From the NCBI GenBank assembly GCA_025769875.1, contig JAGFNK010000148.1, positions 1 through 64,000 of the forward strand: a DNA stretch of 64,000 nucleotides. Reading direction: 5' to 3'. Source of the DNA: Russula earlei (Eukaryota > Basidiomycota > Agaricomycetes > Russulales > Russulaceae). The position numbers and the translations under genes are program-made. Positions 34,354-47,589 of the stretch are shown piece by piece; positions within the stretch are counted from its first letter, which is position 1, and each line of letters starts with the position of its first letter. The notes below the pieces were generated by a model. The model ran no database searches. It was not told where the DNA came from and worked only from the letters and a program-made list of their open reading frames with translations.

Positions 34354-35134
34354 TCAAAGGAGATCTGTCATGTCGAGTATAATCACCACTCTGTATCGTC
34401 CCATGAAGCCCGGTTCCATCTGAACCATATCAACCTGCGAACCGGGATGGTGAACATAACGACTCGCGAGCCGTCGAAGATTCTCTCTCGTTGGCTGGCC
34501 AAAAGCTGGCGCTTGGTAAGCCAGCCCGTCAGGTAACTCGGCCTGGGTATGCCCTAGTTCTCTACCCTGAGGAGCATAGTTAAAATGGCCATCTCCTTCG
34601 TTCTCCTGCGGTCAAGGTCGGGTCGAAATAAGACTCCATCTATGAGGGAAAAGAGGTCATCACAGACACATACCGGGAAATTTTCTTGCCCAGGTGCTAA
34701 ATTACCTTGAGCAAGTCCTATTTGTGGAACTGCATGGTCCTGAGGAGGTTGATAGGAATGCTCACATATTGAGACTACATGAAGAGACAGTACTCACACC
34801 TGGTGGCGGAGGGTAATTCACCATACCATAATTTGCCAGGTTGGTGGTGTGGTAAGGGTCTTGCAATGTACCATGCATAGTGCCGTTCCTGACGGGCAGG
34901 GGTACATCTTCCCATTCGAATTGGCCTTCGAGTTGGCGATCTCCTGACAGGATCTGAAGAACATGCGCATAGAGAGATGAGAGATGAGCAGTGGTGGAAA
35001 GGAGATGACAAGTTTTAAAAGCTGACCGCAGCACCAAGAAATAAACCATTATTCTGCCGGTGTGGGATGGTGCGAGGCAAGATTGGGTCGCCGGAGAGGT
35101 GATGGGCGCGGTGTGATTCTCTACTATCAGTCAT
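34354..35134 (-). CDS. Array gene copy A, intact, unknown family (193 aa)
   Basis: Four exons: 35134-35027, 34953-34798, 34739-34674 and 34605-34354. All introns are GT-AG and in phase 0, and the reading frame is open to TGA. Exon 1 starts MTDSRESHRAHHLSGDP and ends GAA. Exon 2 has ILSGDRQLEGQFEWEDVPLP and ends PPPPG. Exon 3 has IGLAQGNLAPGQENFP. Exon 4 holds the conserved C-terminus: LPDGLAYQAPAFGQPTRENL, RRLASRYVHHPGSQVDMVQM and EPGFMGRYRVVIILDMTDLL. There is no signal peptide, membrane helix, cysteine pattern or known catalytic motif. Subtype 1 of the array family. Function unknown; expression is inferred only from the preserved splice sites and frame. Confidence 0.65.
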
Positions 35135-38100
35135 TTGAAAAGCCAGGGCGATTGTGGATCAAGGGAAGTTGTTGGTTTCGGACCCTGTTACTCATAACTG
35201 ACTTTATAGACCTCTGGGTAGGCGAACGCCCAGCTGGCCATGGGAATAAAGGCATTGGTGGTTCGCCCAAGCGAATTCGAATTTTACCGCCACGCCACAC
35301 AACTTTTCCATCTATACATACATACTCCAACTAATGGGAGCTGAGCCGAGAGGACACCTGATACTGTACCACCCACAGCACCCCCGTGAACCTCCCTCAA
35401 GCGCCCGAGAACGGTTCGCCTAATCACCTGCCCTCCGCCGTGCCTGAGCCCCTGGGGCACTTCCAGCACATCTCTCCGGTTCATGCCTTCTGTTCCATAC
35501 AGCTTTCGGTCGGGTTCGTGGATCCCTGTTGTACTTGCACCCCCTCCCACAGCCACAACAACCGAATTCGCCGTCCATGGTTTGATCCCTCCTGGCCCTC
35601 TGCACCCCCAAACCATAACGACCAAACTAATCATGAACCTTCGCGAATGTGTTGTGACCAAACTAATCTCGCACATCGCCGCGACCGTTCCCTGACCGAT
35701 GATCCAAACATATGTGTGTGAGCCTAGTTGACGCCTGGTGAGCGCGCATCATCTAAAATTTCACTTGTCATATGTTATTATAGGTCACTGTCAGCCCAGC
35801 GCTCCAAGCCCACTTGGCACACATTTTGCCGTAATGAGGAGCACATTTCATAGGCTACGTCGGCAACTGTCTCGTCTATGCTTTCAATGCTTTCTATGTG
35901 AATTTCACATATGAAAGTCCAGATGGACCCCCCGACGACGTCAGCTCGGGACCCCAGCCCCTGGGACCCCGGATACCGGAATAGGTCGGCGGTCGCCCTC
36001 TTCCTCGAGTCCGTGCCCATGCCATCCCAGGGTACCATCCCCATTCTCCACTTCACTGGCGACCTAAAGCCCGCGTTATCTCGTTCTTGGGAAGTATCTT
36101 GTCCGAGCCGATCACTACACTCGGCCCCGCCCCTCTCCCCCAGTACTGTGGCGCGGTTTGGCAACGCGCGCGTGAGGAGATGACGAGCGGACCCGGCGCG
36201 CGGCGGGCAGCACAGGTGGAACGGTTGGCGAAGATGTGACGGTGGTGGTCGCGGCGGCTACAGGCGCGATGTGCGAGATAAGAGGTTGAGGCTGAGAGGT
36301 GAACGCAAAGATGAAAATGGAGATGGCGATGATAAAGGATCCTGGCGAAGATGTCGAAAATAGGAATCAGGAGGCGATCATGACGATCGTGTCGAAGCTC
36401 GATAGGACTTGCTCGTAACAGGGAGGGGTCGCAGGGGCAACCGGAACCAAGGGTCGAAGGGACTGAGAAACTCGGATCGTCGACCAGGCTGGGCGGCCAG
36501 ATGTAGCAAACACGGGAAAGGTACGCTTGAACTCGTAAGGCTGACAGCTTGACCTGAGATCCAGTGGACACCCAAGGAAGAGAGGGAGGAAAGGAGGAGC
36601 AAGCCCGGCAAGAACGCGGAAGGCGGGACACGATGAGAACCGGAAAGTCTTGATACAGAGGAGCACAAAGGAGAGCATGAGATGAAAGCCAAGGGATGAA
36701 ATAGAGCGACCACGGACATGGCACAACGATTAGTCACACACACACACAGAGCACCACCTTGGATACCCAATCGTTTCCTTCCGTGAACGGGATGTGACGA
36801 TGTTTTATATATCATCTCTATCGAATCCTCGTATGATCAGTCCTATCATGCATAATAGTGACCCCCCTCCTAAATGAAGAGGCCACCCGTAAGTTGTCTA
36901 CACAATCAGAAAATGTTTCGATACGCGTGCGGCATGCCCTCTTTCCTCGTATCCCTATCCCAGGATTCCCAGCGCGTCCCTTCCCCAAAAGACTGGCTGC
37001 CTTGGTGTCATCCAATGTATTTTCGGCGACCACAACGGAAGTCACAGCGAAGCTTGCAACATCCTAGATGCCCTCCCATGCCCCCTACGCCGAAACACGG
37101 CCATGCGACTTCCAATGGATCGATTAGATGACGACCGGTCTCGGCCCGCCGACATCTTAACAACACCCCCTCCGCTCTATCTTCCCACCGCGAGGTGGAC
37201 TCAACGCGGCAAATCAGCAACGGGACGTCCCACCACCTCGGCTCACCGCCCCTTGGCTTTCCAATCCCGGATAACAGAGGCCCTCCTACACGCCTCCTTC
37301 TCGCCTTAGGCCATGATTTTTTTCCCGGAAGGTTGAGCACCTATCCCTCAAGCTGTGCGCGGTGCGCCAGGCCATCACAGGCGACAGAGCAACGCTCTGG
37401 AAGGGGCACATGTCATCGTGTCGCTACTGGCAAATCGCATGCGCTATTGTAGTCCTATGTGAGCAAGAGACAATATTGTCTCGACCTCGACGCCCTCCCC
37501 GTGTAGGGTGTTAAATTCCGGATGGCCCGTAAAGTGCCATCGCCGTCGTGTTCTTGCTAGCACGCATGTATCGCCTACAAGTGGCTCAGCTACGGATGAC
37601 ACGGTCGTCGGGTGTACGAGCTCCACATGAATATGAGATAAGTGACTACCTCCATCTCCAGCAACGTGTCAAGGCACTGCAGTATTTTATTTTTTTTTCT
37701 TTTAAATTATATTCCGACGACGCTTGGTTTCATCAGGAAAAACCTCCTTTGCTAGCGAGTGCTAGTGAGTGATAATGTGGAAATAACAACGTAATTATCT
37801 CCGGCTAACCTCTCGCTAGCGCTCGCTAGCTGCCGGTGCTCTCTGAGTCCATAGACCTTGCTCACGGGCCAATACCTCTTTGCTTTCATGGATATCAGAC
37901 CCAGATCGCATTCTGCAACTGTAGCGAGGTAATCGCGCTCAGTCTCTATGTAGTGAAGACTATATTTGGTATATCTAACGTGTGCACTAGGTATAGTGTT
38001 AGTACAAGCGACAACTAGGTAATACTGTAACTGACCTTGGTCCCTATGTAGTGAACACTACGGATGAATAAAAGGTATGTGCTTCGTGTACTTGATTGGA

Positions 38101-38928
38101 ACAATGGGAAAGTTGGTCTGAAAGAAATGCCACTATTTGCCAGTCCAGTTAGCGTGTGAACCATTGGGAGGAACGATTCATGGCACCACGTCATTACCGT
38201 CAAATTCAAGTGAGTGCGTCGCCAACGATACAAGATTCCTGTTGGTCAGGAAGTGAGAAATGCAGGAAATGGATGGGTAAACGGCTGGGTAGGTACCTGG
38301 ATGCAGTGGGTTGGACGATGAGCAGGTGGCGTCACTTGGTAGGAGGCCTATATATTATACGTCGAACGGAGCTTCCAGACAACTCAGTGATACCTCAATG
38401 TCCAGATCTGCGGTCAGGAGGGCGAGGACCGCAATCTTCATGCGATAATAAAATAAAGACACACTGGCAGTGTAGGAACTGAAACCCATAGCACAGCACC
38501 CCGACAGTCAGGAACATAAACGGGTAATCGCCCGTCCGTCCTTATCAATTAATCGATTAATTCGTACAAGCTGCTATTTGCGTGTGCTGTGGCGCGCTGT
38601 GGCTGCAATTTCAACAGCAACTCATGATGGAACCTATCACCTATCCGAAGGAATCCGGGGAAAACAAAAAACCCACAAGTGTGCCTGTAGAGTAGGGGGT
38701 CAATCCTCATATCGAAAGGAAGTAAACCATAGAGAACACATTGGGCACAGACGAGGTATGGGAAACCAAGGGGTGTTTTCAACGAAAGAAACAAGCAGAG
38801 CGCTCCGAAACACGGTGACATATTCTTAAACACTGCTGGTACAGTACTCCCACCCCCACCGTCAAGGGGACAGCCGGGATTGATACTCTGGGCGATGAAG
38901 CGATGTCGACTCAGAGGTCATCCGACTC
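35135..38928. other. Array spacer A-B (longest), no supported gene
   Basis: This 3.8-kb spacer includes a GC-rich block (35.9-36.7 kb) with overlapping ORFs in several frames on both strands, none recognised, and a CA/TG repeat near 36738. From about 37.0 kb it contains array blocks (GGCCATG, AACGGGACGTCC, AGATAACAGAGGCC and GCATTCTGCAACT types). Short mirrored strings of CTAGCGAGTGCTAG type lie at 37750-37830. Confidence 0.4.
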
Positions 38929-39723
38929 TCAGAGAAGATCTGTCATGTCAAGTATAATCACGACCCTGTATCGTCCCGCGAAGCCGGGTTCCATCTGAAC
39001 CATATCAACCTGCGAACCGGGATGGTGAACATAACTACCCGCGAGCCGTCGGAGATGCTCTCTTGTTGGCTGGTCAAAAGCGGGTGCTTGATGAGCCAAA
39101 CCATCAGGTAACCCAGCCTGGGTACGACCTGGTTCGATACCCTGAGGAGCATAATTAAAATGGTCATTTCCTTCGTCCTCCTGCGGTCAAAGGTCTAGAT
39201 GAGAATCCATGCGGGAAAATAAGTCGTCACATACAGGAAATTTCACTTGCTCAGGTGCTAGGATACCTTGAGCAAGTCCTACGTATGGAACTGCACGATC
39301 CTGGGTTTGAATTCAGTTGATAGGCACATTGAAGTTAAACGCGTTGCATAAGAACAGTACTGACACCTGGCAGTGGAGGGTAATTCACTGTTCCATAATC
39401 TGCCACGTTCATGTGGTATGGACCTGGCTAGTGCCCCATGAACGGTGCCCCTGGCGGCCAGGGGTACATCTATATCTTCCCATTCGAGTTGGCCTTCGAA
39501 TTGGCGATCTCCCCCAGCTGGCGGGATCTAAAGAACAAGAACATGCGGAATAGAGAGATGAGAGAGAGCAACGGCCACTGGCGAAAGGAAGATTATACGA
39601 TATAAAAAACTGACCGCGGCACCATGGAATACATGATTGTTCTGCTGGAGTGGTATGGTACGATGGCAAGTTTGGGTCGCTCAAGACCTGATTGGCATAT
39701 TGGGGTTCTCTTCTATCAGTCAT
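38929..39723 (-). pseudogene. Array gene copy B, frameshifted
   Basis: Exons 3 (39300-39235) and 4 (39180-38929) match copy A exactly in length (66 and 252 nt) and stay open, with RYRVVIILDMTDLL at the end. Exon 1 (39723-39615, start MTDRREPQYANQVL) is one base longer than in copy A. Exon 2 (39527-39365) differs by 7 bases and its donor is GTCAGT instead of GTGAGT. The combined frame is broken. Subtype 1. It could be a recent pseudogene, or affected by sequence error. Confidence 0.6.
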
Positions 39724-41567
39724 GTGAAACGGTCAGGTAGAGTGATCAAAGGAAGTTTAAGTTATTGGGGTCGGACCATGTTACTTGTCTTTATAGACTT
39801 CTGAGGTAACACCCAGTTGGCCATGGGAAGGCATGGTGCATGAGGAGGAACAGCCCGGCGAACCTACGTCCAAGGACGGAGGCGGCAAGGCGGGGATGCA
39901 AGCGAATTCGAAATTGCCACCATCAAAATCCGCGACAAAAATCCACTCCCAAATCTCCTGTCCAAAGTGGGCGCTCGAGTAGTGAGTGGCCCAGAGAGAC
40001 GGATCAGGCGCAACTCACGAGCCTTTTTTGTCGGATGACTAATCTTAAGCCCCACATCCATCTCATGCACATGCATGCATTGATACCTTCCTCCTGACTG
40101 CTTGATCAAGGAGGCCCTGCCCCTGCTAAGGTACCACACCCCCTAGTAATCCCCCCATCAAGGCCATAGCAGCCCAACATCAAGCTCTACTTTGCCGTCG
40201 TGAATGCCAGGCTCACGATCGCCGCACCTCAGCTTTCCAATCCCAGATAACAGACCTTGATGTTGGGCGCTATGGTCTTGATGGAGACTTGGGGGGCGGG
40301 GGGAGGTTACTAGAGGGAGTGGATACCTTAGTAACAGAGGCCCTGCACGCCTCCTCGGCTTATGCTAATTTCCCCATGATTTTCGTTCGGTAGGTTGCTC
40401 ACGCGATCTTGCTATGCGAGGTGACGCCGGGCGATCACGGGCGACAAAGAAGCGCTCTGAGAGGCGCACGGGTGATCAAGTGCCATGCTGTCCGAGTCAC
40501 TACCGACACGTCCCATGGCCTACTGCAGTCTCTTCTGCTCTCCCGGACGCAGCGGCGTCGAGTTCGGGGACCACGATGAAGGGAGGCAGGAGGACATGTG
40601 GATCAATAAGAGTGTGTCCGAGGTTTCAGGCGCGTAAAAACGACTCTGAATGGCGCACAAAGTATCGTTATCATCATGTTCCCTTTCACGAGTATGGCCT
40701 AAGTGGGCCAGATTCGGTTTTCAAGTTTGTGGGATGTGCGCGTGGGCTCTAGTGAAGACTTTCTGATATCAATATGTTCGCAGTGGGGATAAACTGGCCT
40801 CACAGCTATACACCCTTCTTTCGAAAACAAAACACGGTGTGTAGACTACAGGAATACATCGGGCGCTTCCGCTCGATTCTTCGAGCTCGCGAGCTCCCGG
40901 GTACTGCAACTACGACTTGGCCCGGGAGTCCGGGGAACGATAAAGGCACCTCGACGTTTCCGCGATTACACTACAGAATCAACACGCGTTTCTTGGTGGC
41001 CATTCCCAGTTCATGATTGATGCGCCTGCACTCGAAGACGAGTGCTAGCGCCGAGAGAAGGCAGGACTCGGACGAAGGCTTTGCTTGGCCTCTCCAGGAC
41101 CTCGGGTATCTTCGGTGCCCAGAACGCCCCCATCCAAATGAGAATGATGGACCAACAGTTTTGCGCTTGGGTCACATGGTGCGTGTCTTGCCACGTGTCG
41201 TGTGCCGGAGTTGCGGGCCGCTGTGCGAGAAAGGGCTGACAATCACGCACCGGCATTCCGCGACTCCTTGTGAGGAAACGCATGCCTCTGGCGACTCTGG
41301 AGACAGGAGAACCAATCATGCATACAAGCACGTTCATATATAGAGGAGTGGATCAGATCGAACATCGAAGGAGATACAACATCGACAACACATTGGGCAC
41401 AGGCGAAGTATGGGCATTTGCGAAATTAATAAACAAGTGGAGCGCCTCTGAAAGATGGTGACGTGTTCTCACTACTCACATCGACGTGAGGGACAGCACG
41501 GTCAATGTTAATGCTGTGGACGATGAGGCGATGATAACGAAATGATCTTCCAGACAATCGATGGCTC
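39724..41567. other. Array spacer B-C with foldback repeat
   Basis: This contains array blocks, a foldback at 40126-40331 and mirror-image ORFs on both strands at 41011-41343 without recognised content. No gene is supported. Confidence 0.4.
40126..40331. repeat. Foldback inverted repeat in the array
   Basis: The left arm (40126-40184) starts CTAAGGTACCAC and ends CCCAACATCAAG. The right arm (40256-40331) begins CTTGATGTTGGG and ends GTGGATACCTTAG, an imperfect inverted copy. The 71-bp loop carries a CCAATCCCAGATAACAGA string that also occurs as an array block, and the same block follows the right arm. It may be a miniature transposon or a local inversion-duplication. Confidence 0.65.
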
Positions 41568-42240
41568 TCAGGGGAGATCTACCAGTCAAGTATAATTATG
41601 AAGCCTGCTTCCATATCAACCAGCGAACCCAGGTGGTGAGCATAACAACTTGCAAGCCATCGAAGATTCTCTCGATGGCTAACCGGACGCTTGGTGGGCT
41701 GACGCGTCAGGTAACCAGGTCTGGCTATGCCCTGGTTCGATACCCTGAGGAGTATAGTTGAAGTGGTCACACATACGGGAAATTTTTTACATGCTCAGGT
41801 GCTGTGATATCTTGAGCAAGTCCTACGTAAGAGATTGCATGGTCCTGAGAAGTTCGAAAGAAATATTGAGACAACATGTATAGACACGAGAACAATACTC
41901 ACGCCTAGCAGTGGAGGGTAATTCACTATGCAATAAATTGGCACATTGATATGGTATGGATCTGGCAGTATCATGCATAGTGCCGTTCCTGACGGCTAGG
42001 GGTACATCTTCCCATTCGAGTTGGCCTTCACGTTGGTCATCTCCCCCAGCTGGTAGAATCTAATGAAGATGCGCACAAAGAGGATGATGAACGAGCAGCG
42101 GCCACTGGCGGAAGGGGATTGAAAAGTGTAAGAGACTGACCTCGAATACATGCTTATTCTGTTGGCGTGGGATGGTACGCGGCAACACCGGGTCACTGGA
42201 GAAGTGATTGGCATGTTGTGGCTCTCCTGTGAACCGTCAG
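41568..42240 (-). pseudogene. Array gene copy C, decayed
   Basis: The last-exon landmark is present but has an internal deletion between the QVDM and GFAGRY positions, and its frame is lost. The expected start codon region reads CTGACGGTTCACAGG instead of an ATG. Exon 1 remnants read ANHFSSDPVLPRTIPRQQN in the old frame. Subtype 1. Confidence 0.55.
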
Positions 42241-43894
42241 ATAGATTTGACAGTGGGTGAGTGTGTTTGATCAAATAAAGTTGTTGGCATCGGTCCATAA
42301 CAGACCTCCGGATAGCTGGCATTCAAGGTTCACGAGGGAACTCGATATGAAGTCTCGATAAGCGCTCATGATGAAAAAAGGGTCGAACAGCCGCCGCCGA
42401 TTGGCGGCACCGTGGCACCTATCTAAGCGGCGGGTGACATGGTTTTGGTATGGTACTTCCTGTACTTTCTTCCTTTCCTTTCTAATGAAGAAGACATTCT
42501 GGCTGTTCTTAGTCCCGTTCAAAAATTTTGCGACTACACAGGTCACATCACAGCCAAGCTTGCCACATCATAGATGCCCTCCAATTGCCTCCTCTTAGAC
42601 GCGCCTCCGCCCCACTGGCAGACCTGTTGACATTGACCAAATCCATACCATCGAGCCCTCTCTTGCCTCACCGACCAAATCGGTGAAAGATGCCCTGTTA
42701 AGCAACAAATCCCTTCCCCAGTAACCAGCCTCAAGCCTCCCTCACGGCCACAACACACTGTACCTTAGCCCTCCTTCGCCGTCGCCGTCTTGGCTTCGAC
42801 TCCTCCACGCTCTAACGTGGCCATGGGTTTATGCGACGCCCAATGGATCGACGAGACGACAACAGGCCTCGGCCCGCCGACGTCTATCAACAAGACCCCG
42901 GGCTCCTCGCTCTATCTCTCCGCCGCAAGGTGGACCCAACGCGGTGACTTGATAACGGAACGTCCGCACACCTTGGCTCATCGTCCCTCCCCGCCCAATT
43001 CCAGATAACAAGAGGTCCTGCACGTCTCCTCGGCTTATGCAAAAATCTCTATGATTTTTTCTCTGACGGGCGTCTTTACGCCCTCCCCGCGCAGGGCGTC
43101 GAGTTATTTCTGAGTCCAGGACTACGACGAAGGGAGGAGTCAAGGACATAGCGCTCATGGGTGTGTCCGAGATTTTAGGCGCGAATGCGAATAACAGAGG
43201 GCGTTAGACTCTGGATGGCCCCTAAAGACCGTGCCGACTTCCCGTTCCTTCACACCTGTTGCCTAAGTCGTTCCTTCCTTCCTTAGAAGACCTTGGATGG
43301 CCCCTAAAGTGTCGTCTTCCTGTTCCTATTCACACGCACACGCGTTGCCTAAGCAGTTCAGATCGATGACATGTGCGCGTGGGCTCTCATGAAGTTTTTT
43401 GATGAAGTTTACATTCGTAGTAGGTGGCGTCAGGGGTACCAACACCAACAATAAAAATGTACGTTCTTCCTCTTCAACCGAAGCCGCAAGCGGATAGGCT
43501 CTCCGATTTCGGAATAGCTGCTCGCTCCACTTCCAGTGCCAACACCATCCCTCTTATCTTCCACGAATACCAGATTGCATTCTGCGACTCATGCCGGATC
43601 CCATCGCCTCTGCAGGCGAAACTGGAGAACTGCCAAGGAATACAAGTATGTACATATGTAGAGGTGGGGATCGCACCGAACGTCGAAAGGAAATACAACA
43701 TCGATAATACATTGGGCACAGGCAAGCTTGGGAACCAATATCTACAGATTAATGAGCAGGTGGAGTGCTCAGAAAGACAGTGACATGTTTTTACGCAGGG
43801 TGGGTTCAGTACTCCCACCGACATGGGGACAGCACGGGCAGAGCTGATGCTTTGGACGATGAGGCGATGACTATAAAATGATCATTGAAGGCTG
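42241..43894. other. Array spacer C-D, no supported gene
   Basis: Array blocks recur in order (TCACAGCCAAGCTTGCCACATC, the CCGCAAGGTGGACCC and AACGGAACGTCC types, CAGATAACAAGAGG, CAGGGCGTCGAGTT, CAGATTGCATTCTG). A minus ORF at 42829-43158 has counterparts in other units only as fragments and is not supported as a gene. Confidence 0.4.
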
Positions 43895-44630
43895 TCGGGG
43901 AAGTCTACCATGTCAAGTATAATCACCGCCTGGTATCGTCCCACGAGGCCCGGTTCCGTTTGAACCACTGGCATATCAATCTGTGACCGGGGATGGTGCA
44001 CTTAACGACTCGCGAGCCGTCGGAGATTTTCTCCGACTGGCTGCCCAAAAAGTGGGGGCCTGGTGAGCCAGCGCATCAGGAAACCCGGGTCGCAGTTCAA
44101 TAACCTGAAGGGTCATTTATTTTGTTCTCCAGCAGAGGAATGTCCAGATGAGAATATAAAATAAGTTTGCACACGGAAAGGTTGGCTTGCTCGTGTTTTT
44201 GCTCAACTCGAGCGAGTCCTGCGTTCGAATATATATGTGGAACCACCACATCTTGGTGTATCATGAGAGTGTTTAGATGTTAAAGAGATTGAGACTACAT
44301 GTACAGATACAAGTACTCACGATTGGCACTGTGTGATCTGCCATTCCATTATGTGTCATGTTGGTATGATACGGGACTCGCGGTGAACTTTGCGGCCATT
44401 GGCACAACCTTCCACCGGCCTTCGAGATGGTCCAGCAGAGGAAGAATCCAAGGAACACCATGCACAGATGTATGAGCTTTTGCCAAAGGGATAGTGCCAA
44501 TGCCAGAATATCGATGGCCGACCGCAGCCTCGTGCAATTGAGTATGTGGAACGCGAGTAAAAAAATTGATTTGAATGGCGGGAGAAGCGATTGGCTTGTG
44601 TCGGTTCTCTACTGGCCAAGTGAAAGCGTG
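43895..44630 (-). pseudogene. Array gene copy D, decayed
   Basis: Subtype 2 copy. The start codon position (44619-44617) reads TTG instead of ATG, followed by ASREPTQANRFSRHSNQ, and exon 1 still ends LHEAA. The exon 1 donor is GTCGGC instead of GTCAGC. Exon 2 reads ILPLLDHLEGRWKVVP. The last exon has a TAA at about 44002-44004 within the conserved SRYVHHP region. Confidence 0.55.
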
Positions 44631-46822
44631 GACTGGACAGTGGACAGTGGGTGACTGGAACGAATTTCTGTTGGCACAGAGGTCCGTGAGGGACAGACAA
44701 AGGGGGGACTTCGAGGAGGGAGTTTTCAAGAGAAGAAATGTCGGAATGGGGGCGATGTCCGTGAGGTATGATAGATAGCAGGGGTGCAGCATTAAGGACA
44801 CTGGCACAACGGAGTCCCGCGTGCACGAGGATCTGGAGGGATCCCAAGTCGACCACATCACACACCCACGTCCGAGTCTAGCCGCGGTGACTCGGCGGTG
44901 CGTTTGTCATTCGAAGCTCCCCCCCCCCCCCGGCATCGCACACGTCCACTCCACTTCTTCCGATCGGCGCGCTTAATTGCCCGCCCAAAAGTGTCCATCC
45001 GTGCACCCGTAAGTTGTCCGCTTTCACGGCCCATCAAAGCAAAGGCGCGCAAAACAGGTACAGCCTTCCGCTCTCGTCGGCCGGCTTTACGACCTCTATC
45101 TGATCCCGCAAAAAAAGTCAGAAGGCGTGAGATGAGAGAGAGAGAGAGGGGGGGGGGAGGATTACTCCGGCGCGAACACGGCGTGCCGTCGCGTAGTTAC
45201 TATGCTTTGATACAATCCCGAGCATCATCGACGGTTGCTTAGAAGGCCGTTGTGCAGTTGCCTCTGTCGCTCGTGAAAGGTTGGAGGTCGGAATTGCTGC
45301 AGGGATTGAGAGTTTAGAATTGGGCGGGAGCCATAGTGTATGGCTCCCATACAGTAGTCGAACTTCTGGAAAATATCCTCACCTTATTATGGTAACAGCA
45401 CCATACTATTGTACCCCAACCCTGACGTCGGACATCACTGGACACACCGGAAGGCGCCCCCAGGGATTCCGCGGGAGGAGGGAGTCTTTGTAAGTCCCGT
45501 GGCGTCCGATCGCGGGCGACTGCACGTTTACGGATGCGATCATCCACCCCAGATCACGTGAGACAGGTCGTCGTATTCCAGCAAATTTCTGGCTGCCCCC
45601 GAGTACTATGCTCAGTGGGTCCTCTTGATCAAATCGGCGAAGGATGCCCTATCAAGGGCATGCCACCTACCACACCTTCAAGTTCTCCCTAACTCCCCCA
45701 CTCGCAAATGTGGCCATGAGTTTAGAGGTCGTTCAATGGGTCGATGGGATGACAACACTTGTCGACGTGCCGACATAAAATCAACGACACCCAGGGTTCG
45801 GCTCCATCGCAGCGCCGCGATAGGGACCGAACGTGGCAAGTCGGTAACGGGACGTCCACACACCTCGCCTCGGGGTGATGAGGCGAGGTGTGCAGCTGAG
45901 GGGTGATTCACCCCTCCGCTGTCCAATTACAGATAACGGAGGTCTTGCCCGTCTCCTCGGTTCATCTAAGATCCCTGTTCTGGCGGTTGAGCGCTATATG
46001 TGCCGTGACGCCGGGCCATCACTGGCGCCAAGGAAACGCTCTAGGAGGCGCACAGACGATCAGATGTCATCCTCTCGCTGCGGGCATGTCACAGGACGAT
46101 TGCAGTCCTCTGTGCGCGAGGAACCAGATTGTCTTTACGCGCTCCCCGCGCAGGGCCGTCGAGTTGTTTTGAAGTCCGGGAGGGGGCAAGACAAAAGGGC
46201 AACATCGGTCAATGAGGGTGTCCGAGATCTCATGCGCGCAAAACAGAGGGCGTTAGGCTCTGGATGGCCCATAAAGGGCAGTCATTCTATTCCTGTTCAC
46301 GCGTGTCTAAGTGGTTCAGAACCGAGGTGGCATGTTTGTGTCCGATATACGCGTGGGTTCTCATGAAAGTTTTTGATGAATTCGTTCGTGGAAGGTGGTG
46401 TCAGGGGCACCGACGGTAAGAATGCAATCACAACTTTGGTTTGCAATGCTCACCAAGTCCAGAGTAGATGCTCTTACTTACTCCGCTCCCAGGGCCAAAT
46501 TGTATTCTGAGACTCATAAGCAAACTCATCACCTCCAGGTGAAACCTGGGAACTACCAAGGCATACAAGTACATACACTCGTAGAGAAGGGGATCAGACG
46601 AAACATTGAAAGGAAGTTCAACATCAACAATACATTGGGTAGAAGTGAGGAATAAGAGATGTTTTCAAAGTAAGGATCGAATGGAGCGCTCCGAAAGACG
46701 GTGACATATTCTTATGCATTGCTGGTCAGCACTCCCACCGAAGTGGTGAACGGCACCGTGAGAATTGATACTCTGGACGATGAGACGATGTTGATAAGAT
46801 GATCATCATCCATCGATGACTC
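44631..46822. other. Array spacer D-E, no supported gene
   Basis: This contains a GC-rich stretch with a C run near 44918-44932, a GA/G-rich run near 45130-45150, a palindrome CACCTCGCCT / AGGCGAGGTG near 45870-45893, and the array blocks from about 45.7 kb on. No gene supported. Confidence 0.4.
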
Positions 46823-47589
46823 TCAGGGGAGTTCTCCCATGTCAAGTATAATCACCACCCTGTATCGTCCCACGAAGCCTGGTTCCATCTGGATCATATC
46901 AACCTGCGAACTGGGATGGTGCACACAACGACTCGCGAACCATCGGAGATTCTCTCTCGCTGGCTGACCAAAGGCAGGGGCCTGGTGATCTAACGCGTCA
47001 GGAAATCCGGGTCGCGGATCGTTACCCTGACGAGCAAAATGAAAAGGGTCATTTCCTTGGTTGTCCTGCGGTGTAATGTCCAGATGAGAATATATAAGGC
47101 AAAATAAATTGACACACGGGAAAACTCGCTTGCTCATGTTCTCGCACACCTCGAGCGAGTCCTACATTGGCATATACATGTGGAACTACCGGGTCCTGGT
47201 GCGTCATGAGAGTGTTTAGTTGTCAAGGCCATTGAGACCACACGTATAGATATAAGGACTCACAACGGGCACCGGAAGGTATTCCGGCATTCCATTATGT
47301 GTCATGTTGGTATGATGAGGGTCTCGCATTGTACCTTGCGCGGCAGCGCTCCCGATGGCCATCGGGACACCCTCCCACTGTCCATCGAGCTGAATGTGTC
47401 CAGAAGAGGGACGAGTCTAAGGAACAATATGCACGGGTGGATGAGCTTTTGCAAAGGGATAGTACCAGGATATCAAAGGCTGACCGCAGCGTCGTGCAAT
47501 CGATGACTATCCCGCCGGGGTGGGATGCGAGGAAGAAAGTTGGGATGGCCGGAGAAGTGATTGGCTGGTGTCGGATCTCTACCGGCCAT
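46823..47589 (-). CDS. Array gene copy E, intact, unknown family (192 aa)
   Basis: Exons are 47589-47485, 47416-47264, 47196-47119 and 47065-46823. All introns are GT-AG and phase 0. Lengths of exons 1-3 (105, 153, 78 nt) equal those of copy H. Exon 1 starts MAGRDPTPANHFSGHPN and ends HRLHDAA. Exon 2 has TRPSSGHIQLDGQWEGVPMA. Exon 3 has NVGLARGVREHEQASFP. Exon 4 ends with SQVDMIQMEPGFVGRYRVVI and ILDMGELP. Subtype 2. An upstream open stretch from the ATG at 47826 (MSHPNYNTRHGRQLTP), read through or spliced, could extend the N-terminus; this is not seen in copy H. Confidence 0.65.

Noticed and set aside
36053..36815. Three long overlapping minus-strand ORFs (up to 223 codons)
   Set aside because: All three frames are open at once, the content is hydrophobic/Pro-rich and unrecognised, and no unit of the array repeats it; open frames here follow from base composition.
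41011..41343. Nearly coextensive ORFs of 108 codons on both strands
   Set aside because: They mirror each other within GC-rich array spacer, share no motif with other units as protein, and have no splice or start context; likely chance.
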